DNA from: an uncultured Alphaproteobacteria bacterium
Lineage (GTDB): Bacteria; Pseudomonadota; Alphaproteobacteria; Sneathiellales; Sneathiellaceae
Direction of reading: 5' to 3'
DNA: 11,071 nt
NCBI GenBank assembly: GCA_937910835.1
Contig: CALEMG010000343.1
Location: 1 to 11,071, forward strand
Shown piece after piece: positions 6,989 through 11,071 of this stretch. How positions within the stretch are numbered: the stretch's first letter is position 1; every line of letters begins with the position of its first letter. Under the pieces are notes generated by a model. It saw nothing but the letters and a program-made list of their open reading frames with translations, made no database searches and had not been told where the DNA came from. The position numbers were made by a program, and so were the translations under genes.

Positions 6989-7426
6989 ATGTTTAAAAAA
7001 ATCCTGATCCCGATGGATGGCTCAGAACCTTCCCTGAAAGCCCTGAAAACGGCTGTCAAAATGCAAGAGTCTTTTGACTGTGAGCTACTCATTCTGACTG
7101 TTTTCAGACATCACAGTCTTTTGGAAACATCGATATCGATGGTCCGCTCAGAGGAACCAGAAGTCATGGATGACATTCTGCGGAAGCATGCATCCAATGT
7201 AGCGGAAAGCGCGAAAAAAGAAGCATTGGACATGGGAGCCAAAGCGGTTCGAGCTTTTGTGAAAAACGGCCCTCCCGCCCGAACAATTGTTAATTTTTCA
7301 AAAGACAAAGATGTGGATCTGATTGTTCTGGGAAGCAGGGGGCATGGAGATTTGGAAGGCTTCCTGCTCGGAAGCGTCTCCCACAAGGTAACAAGCCTCG
7401 CAAATTGTCCGGTGATGGTAGTGTAA
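6989..7426 (+). CDS. usp: Universal stress protein, TeaD/UspA-like
   Basis: A 145-residue cytosolic universal stress protein. The N-terminal strand KILIPMDGSEPS (4-15) carries the Asp10 of the nucleotide pocket. The ATP signature G-2x-G-9x-G-S is intact: G115, G118, G128, S129 in GSRGHGDLEGFLLGS. It therefore belongs to the ATP-binding class. In Halomonas the equivalent TeaD binds ATP and lowers ectoine uptake through TeaABC, so a role in tuning UehABC is likely here by analogy. AGGAG at 6977-6981 lies 7 nt before the ATG, and the gene starts 17 nt after uehC. A small inverted repeat (GATGGT 7414-7419 / ACCATC 7426-7431) spans its stop codon but has no T-run. Confidence 0.93.
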   Translation: MFKKILIPMDGSEPSLKALKTAVKMQESFDCELLILTVFRHHSLLETSISMVRSEEPEVMDDILRKHASNVAESAKKEALDMGAKAVRAFVKNGPPARTIVNFSKDKDVDLIVLGSRGHGDLEGFLLGSVSHKVTSLANCPVMVV

Positions 7427-7485
7427 CCATCTCGTCCGAATTGTAATGTCGGCCTCATCATATTTTTCAGGTGGGATAAAATTAA

Positions 7486-7551
7486 ATGGAATCTTCAACT
7501 CAATATTCCCGGTTATGGCCGGCTGTTTCAAGCTTGAGTTGCCCAGTATGA
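7486..7551 (+). CDS. Candidate 21-residue ORF coupled to eutB
   Basis: A short reading frame beginning MESSTQYSRL and ending SLSCPV. AGGTGG (7469-7474) lies 11 nt before its ATG, a better ribosome site than any in front of eutB. Its TGA at 7549-7551 overlaps the proposed eutB ATG at 7548 (ATGA), the classic layout for translational coupling. It stands where eutA is found in related operons, so it could be a leader peptide, a eutA relic or chance. The peptide is not recognised, has no clear membrane segment, and is too short for coding statistics. Confidence 0.4.
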   Translation: MESSTQYSRLWPAVSSLSCPV

Positions 7552-8567
7552 AGGGCCGCAAGATAAGTTCAGTGAGTTTGTCTGCAATTGAAAAGGCGCG
7601 CCTCAGAATAGCTCCCTTTATCCGACAAACACCGATTATTCCCTCACCTTCCCTGTCGGAGCAGACGGGTGGAGATATACATCTCAAGCTGGAGCAGCTT
7701 CAGATTACGGGAAGTTTCAAGTTACGCGGCGCAACAAATGCTGTGTTGTCTTTAACGAAGGATCAGAAGGCAAACGGTGTTGTCGGTGTCTCAACCGGAA
7801 ACCACGGGCGAGGCCTTGCCTATGCTGCCCAAAATGCCGGCGTGAAATGTATTATCTGTATGTCTGAACTCGTGCCTCGGAACAAAGTGGAAGGCATCCG
7901 CTCGCATGGCGCGGAGGTTCGTATTATCGGACGCTCGCAAGACGATGCGCAGGTGGAGGTGGATCGGTTGGTCACCGAAGAAGGGATGACCATGCTGCCG
8001 CCCTTTGACCATGAAGATATTATTACGGGACAGGGAACGCTCGGTCTGGAACTACAGGAACAGCTTCCAGACGTTGGAACCGTATTAGTGCCCTTGTCCG
8101 GTGGCGGCCTGGTTTCTGGTGTTGCCCATGCCATGAAAGCCAAAATACCTGCGATCAGGATCATCGGTGTCTCCATGGACCAGGGTGCCGCCATGCATGA
8201 AAGTCAACGAGCCGGCAAACCCATTCTAGTGGAAGAATACCCCACTCTCGCCGATTCGCTGGGTGGCGGAATTGGTCTTAACAATCTCTATACCTTCCAG
8301 ATGGTGAGGGAACTTGTCGATGACATTGTGCTGGTAACCGAAACCGAAATTGCCGAGGCCATCCGCCATGCCTATTGGCAGGAAAAACTGGTGATCGAAG
8401 GCTCCGGCAGCGTCGGCATGGCGGCCTTGCTTGCTGGAAAGATCGAGGCGCCTGGCACTTGCGTCAGCCTCATCAGCGGATGCAACATCGACATGAAATT
8501 GCATAAACGGCTTAGCGACGGAGAGAATGGCGATGTCGGTCGGGAACAGTTGGAAGTGGAAGCCTGA
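7548..8567 (+). CDS. eutB: EutB, hydroxyectoine utilization dehydratase
   Basis: A 339-residue PLP enzyme of the threonine dehydratase/serine racemase type (fold type II). In ectoine operons EutB is proposed to dehydrate an intermediate derived from hydroxyectoine, which EutC then reduces, yielding ectoine. Motifs: GSFKLRGA with the PLP lysine at 58, STGNHGRG at 82-89 for the substrate carboxylate, glycine loop PLSGGGL at 182-188 for the phosphate, EGSGSVG at 284-290 and the SG pair at 310-311. The start is uncertain: the frame is open to an ATG at 7446, but relatives begin close to VSLSAIEKAR. I chose ATG 7548, which overlaps the stop of a 21-codon ORF; GTG 7572 and ATG 7515 are alternatives, and none has a strong Shine-Dalgarno. 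Its 3' end overlaps eutC by 35 nt. Plain threonine dehydratase is unlikely in this context. Confidence 0.9.
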   Translation: MKGRKISSVSLSAIEKARLRIAPFIRQTPIIPSPSLSEQTGGDIHLKLEQLQITGSFKLRGATNAVLSLTKDQKANGVVGVSTGNHGRGLAYAAQNAGVKCIICMSELVPRNKVEGIRSHGAEVRIIGRSQDDAQVEVDRLVTEEGMTMLPPFDHEDIITGQGTLGLELQEQLPDVGTVLVPLSGGGLVSGVAHAMKAKIPAIRIIGVSMDQGAAMHESQRAGKPILVEEYPTLADSLGGGIGLNNLYTFQMVRELVDDIVLVTETEIAEAIRHAYWQEKLVIEGSGSVGMAALLAGKIEAPGTCVSLISGCNIDMKLHKRLSDGENGDVGREQLEVEA

Positions 8568-9561
8568 CATTCCTGAAATTGTTATTCTAAACGAAAAGGA
8601 ACTAAAGCAGGTCGTTTCGCTGGGCAAAGCTGCCGTGGACTGCATCGAAAATGCATTCCGGCTTCTCGCAACAAAGGATGTGGTAATGCCGCCCATCCTC
8701 AGCTTTCACGTTCCGGATCACAACGGGGAAGTGGACGTCAAAACAGCCTATGTCCCGGGAATTGACTCCTTCGCAATTAAAATGAGTCCCGGATTCTTTG
8801 ATAATCCCAAACTGGGCCTGCCAAGCCTCAATGGATTAATGGTCCTTTTCTCTTCCAAGACGGGCATCGTCGAAGGGGTCTCGTTGGATAACGGATATCT
8901 TACAGATGTTCGCACGGCCGCCGCCGGTGCCGTCGCCGCGAAATGGCTGTCTCGTGAAGATTCCAGCGTCGCCGGAATTATCGGAACCGGTACTCAGGCC
9001 CGCCTCCAACTTAAAGCCCTCAGCCTCGTTCGTGATCTAAAAAAGGCTATTGTCTGGGGCCGGAATGACGTGAAAGCAGAACAATATTCTAAAGAACTCA
9101 AAAATGAACTTGGGATCGATATCCAAGTCGCAAATTCCATTGATGCCCTGATGGGCGAAAGCGATATTGTGGTGACGACGACTCCATCCCAAACCGCATT
9201 GATTTCAGCGGCACAACTTCGCCCCGGTCAGCATATAACCGCTATGGGTACGGATGCCGACTATAAAACCGAGTTGGCACCAGACGTTATCCCTGCGGCC
9301 GATCTATATGTCTGCGACAATCTTGCCCAATGCCGCAAGCAGGGTGAACTGCGCGCGGCCATCACCGCCGGATATGTAGATGAAGACACTGATTTCCCGG
9401 AACTCGGCAATATTATCGCTGGCCACTATAGTGGCCGCCCGTCGGATGAAAGCATCACGATTTGCGACCTGACGGGTACAGGCGTTCAGGATACCGCAAT
9501 TGCCGCCTTTGCCCGAGAGCTCGCGCACGGCGCAGACATCGGCACCATATTCAACAACTAG
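8533..9561 (+). CDS. eutC: EutC, ectoine utilization protein (ornithine cyclodeaminase family)
   Basis: A 342-residue NAD(P)-dependent enzyme of the ornithine cyclodeaminase/mu-crystallin family. In hydroxyectoine use it is thought to reduce the product of EutB. The N-terminal substrate half has AIKMSPGF with Lys83 and LDNGYLTDVRTAAAGAVAAK with Arg127. The Rossmann half carries GTGTQA at 151-156, then TTTPS and GTDADYKTE with Asp241, the residue matching the catalytic Asp of ornithine cyclodeaminase. Two in-frame ATGs compete: 8527 has GGAGAG only 1 nt away, while 8533 has GGAG (8520-8523) at 9 nt, so 8533 is preferred. It overlaps eutB by 35 nt, a sign of translational coupling. The N-terminus carries about 14 residues before the conserved PEIVILNEKEL. 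Complete and intact. Confidence 0.9.
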   Translation: MSVGNSWKWKPDIPEIVILNEKELKQVVSLGKAAVDCIENAFRLLATKDVVMPPILSFHVPDHNGEVDVKTAYVPGIDSFAIKMSPGFFDNPKLGLPSLNGLMVLFSSKTGIVEGVSLDNGYLTDVRTAAAGAVAAKWLSREDSSVAGIIGTGTQARLQLKALSLVRDLKKAIVWGRNDVKAEQYSKELKNELGIDIQVANSIDALMGESDIVVTTTPSQTALISAAQLRPGQHITAMGTDADYKTELAPDVIPAADLYVCDNLAQCRKQGELRAAITAGYVDEDTDFPELGNIIAGHYSGRPSDESITICDLTGTGVQDTAIAAFARELAHGADIGTIFNN

Positions 9562-9578
9562 CAGGTTTGGAGAAAACT

Positions 9579-10760
9579 ATGTCTGGACTTGATCTACCCT
9601 TCTCTCTTTCAGAATATCAGCAGCGCATTGCAAAAGCACGAACAGCAATGGCCAAGAATGGCATTGACCTCCTTATCGTTACGGATCCGTCCAACATGGC
9701 TTGGCTTACAGGGTATGACGGCTGGTCCTTTTATGTTCATCAATGCGTTATTCTGTCAATGGAGGGCGATCCACTTTGGTTCGGCCGCAAACAAGACGCG
9801 AATGGTGCCTTGCGGACTACTTTCCTGAGCGAGGACAATACCCTCTTCTATGCAGATAACTATGTTCAGTCCACGGAACGCCATCCCATGGATTATCTGA
9901 GCACACTTTTGACTGATCGGGGCTTTGGAAATACCGTCATCGGCGTCGAGATGGACAACTACTATTTCTCTGCCGCTGCCTATATGTCGCTGGTCAATCA
10001 CCTTCCTAATGCCAAGTTCAAAACCGCCAATTCATTGGTGAATTGGTGCCGCGCGGTGAAGTCGGATCAGGAGTTGATCTATATGCGGCGGGCGGGCCGC
10101 ATTGTCGAGGAAATGCACAAACGCATTTTCGAGAAAATTGAACCCGGCCTTCCAAAGAACGAATTGGTGGCGGAGATTTACGATAGCGGCATTCGCGGGG
10201 CGGATGGTTTCGGCGGAGATTATCCGGCAATCGTTCCCCTTCTCCCGTCAGGCGCAGATGCGGCGGCGCCGCATCTCACATGGGATGACAAACCCATGAA
10301 AGCTGGCGAAGGAACATTTTTTGAGATTGCAGGTTGTTATCGGCGCTATCATGCCCCCCTATCCAGAACTATTTTTCTTGGAAAACCATCTCAAACATTT
10401 ATTGATGCAGATAATGCGGTTCAGGAAGGCATGGAAGCCGGACTGGAAAAAGCGCAGGCCGGCAATACATGCGAAGATATCGCAGGCGCCTTCTTTGCAA
10501 TCCTGAAAAAATACGGCATTCATAAAGACAATCGGACCGGTTATCCCATTGGCTTGAGCTATCCACCTGATTGGGGCGAACGGACGATGAGTTTACGGCT
10601 TGGTGACAAAACGGTTCTTGAACCCGGAATGACCTTTCATTTTATGACTGGCCTATGGATGGATGACTGGGGCATGGAAACGACAGAAAGCATTATCATT
10701 ACAGAGGGCGCCCCCGATCTCCTTGCTTCCGTCCCCCGCGAACTCATGGTCAAGGATTAA
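9579..10760 (+). CDS. doeA: EutD/DoeA, ectoine hydrolase (M24-like)
   Basis: A 393-residue cytosolic enzyme with the creatinase/aminopeptidase-P fold (creatinase-like N domain about 1-155, pita-bread domain about 165-390). It opens the ectoine ring to N-acetyl-2,4-diaminobutyrate, the first committed step. The N-terminal LLIVTDPSNMAWLTGYDGWS is typical of the family. The metal ligands of true M24 peptidases are not kept: the DxG motif reads FFEIAG with Glu249, and the GYxxDxTRT motif reads YHAPLSRT, with His258 and no Asp. This fits ectoine hydrolase, for which a metal-free mechanism with a covalent glutamate (Glu255 in R. pomeroyi, as I recall) has been described; Glu249 is the likely equivalent. 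YPIGLSYPPDWGER (322-335) is also typical. The ATG at 9579 follows GGAG (9569-9572) by 6 nt, although the frame is open to 9462. It starts 17 nt after eutC and is followed by eutE after 4 nt. Confidence 0.93.
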   Translation: MSGLDLPFSLSEYQQRIAKARTAMAKNGIDLLIVTDPSNMAWLTGYDGWSFYVHQCVILSMEGDPLWFGRKQDANGALRTTFLSEDNTLFYADNYVQSTERHPMDYLSTLLTDRGFGNTVIGVEMDNYYFSAAAYMSLVNHLPNAKFKTANSLVNWCRAVKSDQELIYMRRAGRIVEEMHKRIFEKIEPGLPKNELVAEIYDSGIRGADGFGGDYPAIVPLLPSGADAAAPHLTWDDKPMKAGEGTFFEIAGCYRRYHAPLSRTIFLGKPSQTFIDADNAVQEGMEAGLEKAQAGNTCEDIAGAFFAILKKYGIHKDNRTGYPIGLSYPPDWGERTMSLRLGDKTVLEPGMTFHFMTGLWMDDWGMETTESIIITEGAPDLLASVPRELMVKD

Positions 10761-10764
10761 GCGT

Positions 10765-11071
10765 ATGAGAGCCAGTCCTATTTCCGCGACAGTCAACTAT
10801 GAAGAGGATGGTGTTCAACATGGCTTTCTGAAGCTGCCCTATTCCCATGATGGATCTGCCTGGGGATCGATCATGATTCCCATTACGGTGGCCCGAAACG
10901 GTGACGGACCTACCGTTCTGCTTACAGGCGGAAATCACGGGGACGAATATGAAGGTCCGATTGCGCTGTTCGATCTTGCCCGAACCATTCAGGCCGCGGA
11001 CATCAGCGGCCGCGTCATTATAGTGCCGGGCATGAACTACCCCGCCTTCAGGAGCGCGAGCCGAACGTCAC
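10765..11071 (+). CDS. doeB: EutE/DoeB, N-alpha-acetyl-diaminobutyrate deacetylase, 3'-partial
   Basis: The first 102 codons of a zinc deacetylase of the succinylglutamate desuccinylase/aspartoacylase family; the window ends inside the gene. It begins MRASPISATVNYEEDG and reaches LTGGNHGDEYEGP at about 56-68, where His and Glu of the HGDE motif are the first two zinc ligands. The later part, IIVPGMNYPAFRSASRTS, matches DoeB/EutE proteins. It removes the acetyl group from the product of ectoine hydrolase to give L-2,4-diaminobutyrate, the inducer-type metabolite for EnuR. AGGA at 10753-10756 is 8 nt before the ATG, and the gap to eutD is 4 nt, so the two are cotranslated. The third zinc ligand and the catalytic glutamate lie beyond the window. 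Confidence 0.92.
   Translation, partial: MRASPISATVNYEEDGVQHGFLKLPYSHDGSAWGSIMIPITVARNGDGPTVLLTGGNHGDEYEGPIALFDLARTIQAADISGRVIIVPGMNYPAFRSASRTS

Noticed and set aside
7414..7431. 6-bp inverted repeat at the end of usp as a terminator
   Set aside because: Short stem and no T-run; it also spans the stop codon, and the operon clearly continues.
9462..9578. N-terminal extension of EutD from 9462
   Set aside because: The extension is Arg/His-rich shadow sequence of the eutC end; a good ribosome site precedes the ATG at 9579.
1..11071. CRISPR array, tRNA/rRNA, insertion sequence or phage genes
   Set aside because: I found no repeat-spacer pattern, tRNA-like cloverleaf or transposase/integrase frame; gene order is continuous and co-directional.

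Overview
The window carries most of an ectoine/hydroxyectoine import and catabolism operon of the kind known from marine Alphaproteobacteria (enuR-uehABC-usp-eutABCDE type). It is preceded by the end of an unrelated gene pair. All genes are on the + strand. Base composition is moderate (about half G+C by eye). The gene order and the TRAP-type uptake system suggest a marine alphaproteobacterium, but nothing here fixes the genus.

Region 1 (2-2252): an amidohydrolase of the COG3618 type, cut off at its 5' end, followed by an old-yellow-enzyme flavin oxidoreductase and a hairpin terminator. These two look like the end of a separate, unidentified catabolic operon.

Region 2 (2253-3998): a MocR/GntR-type regulator (EnuR) with a PLP lysine at residue 302, flanked by two dyad-rich control regions. 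A perfect 9-bp inverted repeat (TTGTCATGC / GCATGACAA) overlaps the enuR start codon. A near-identical half-site (TTGACATGC) lies in an imperfect dyad centred on a perfect TATAAT box just downstream of enuR. These are candidate EnuR operators for autoregulation and for control of the transport/catabolic operon. enuR has no visible Shine-Dalgarno and may be read from a leaderless transcript.

Region 3 (3999-7426): TRAP transporter UehA (periplasmic binder), UehB (small membrane subunit) and UehC (large membrane subunit), then an ATP-motif universal stress protein (TeaD/UspA-like). UehA keeps nearly all ligand-contact positions I recall for TeaA/UehA. An intrinsic terminator lies between uehA and uehB, probably setting binder excess.

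Region 4 (7427-11071): eutB and eutC (hydroxyectoine to ectoine steps), eutD/doeA (ectoine hydrolase) and the first 102 codons of eutE/doeB (N-acetyl-diaminobutyrate deacetylase), which runs off the window. eutA, normally between usp and eutB, is missing. In its place is a 121-nt gap holding a 21-codon ORF whose stop overlaps the eutB start (ATGA).

Together: UehABC imports (hydroxy)ectoine; EutB/EutC route hydroxyectoine to ectoine; EutD opens the ring to N-acetyl-diaminobutyrate; EutE removes the acetyl group to give diaminobutyrate, which (by family knowledge) goes to aspartate through enzymes probably encoded beyond the window. The overall system is known. The less-described parts are the missing eutA with its small coupled ORF, and the operator architecture.
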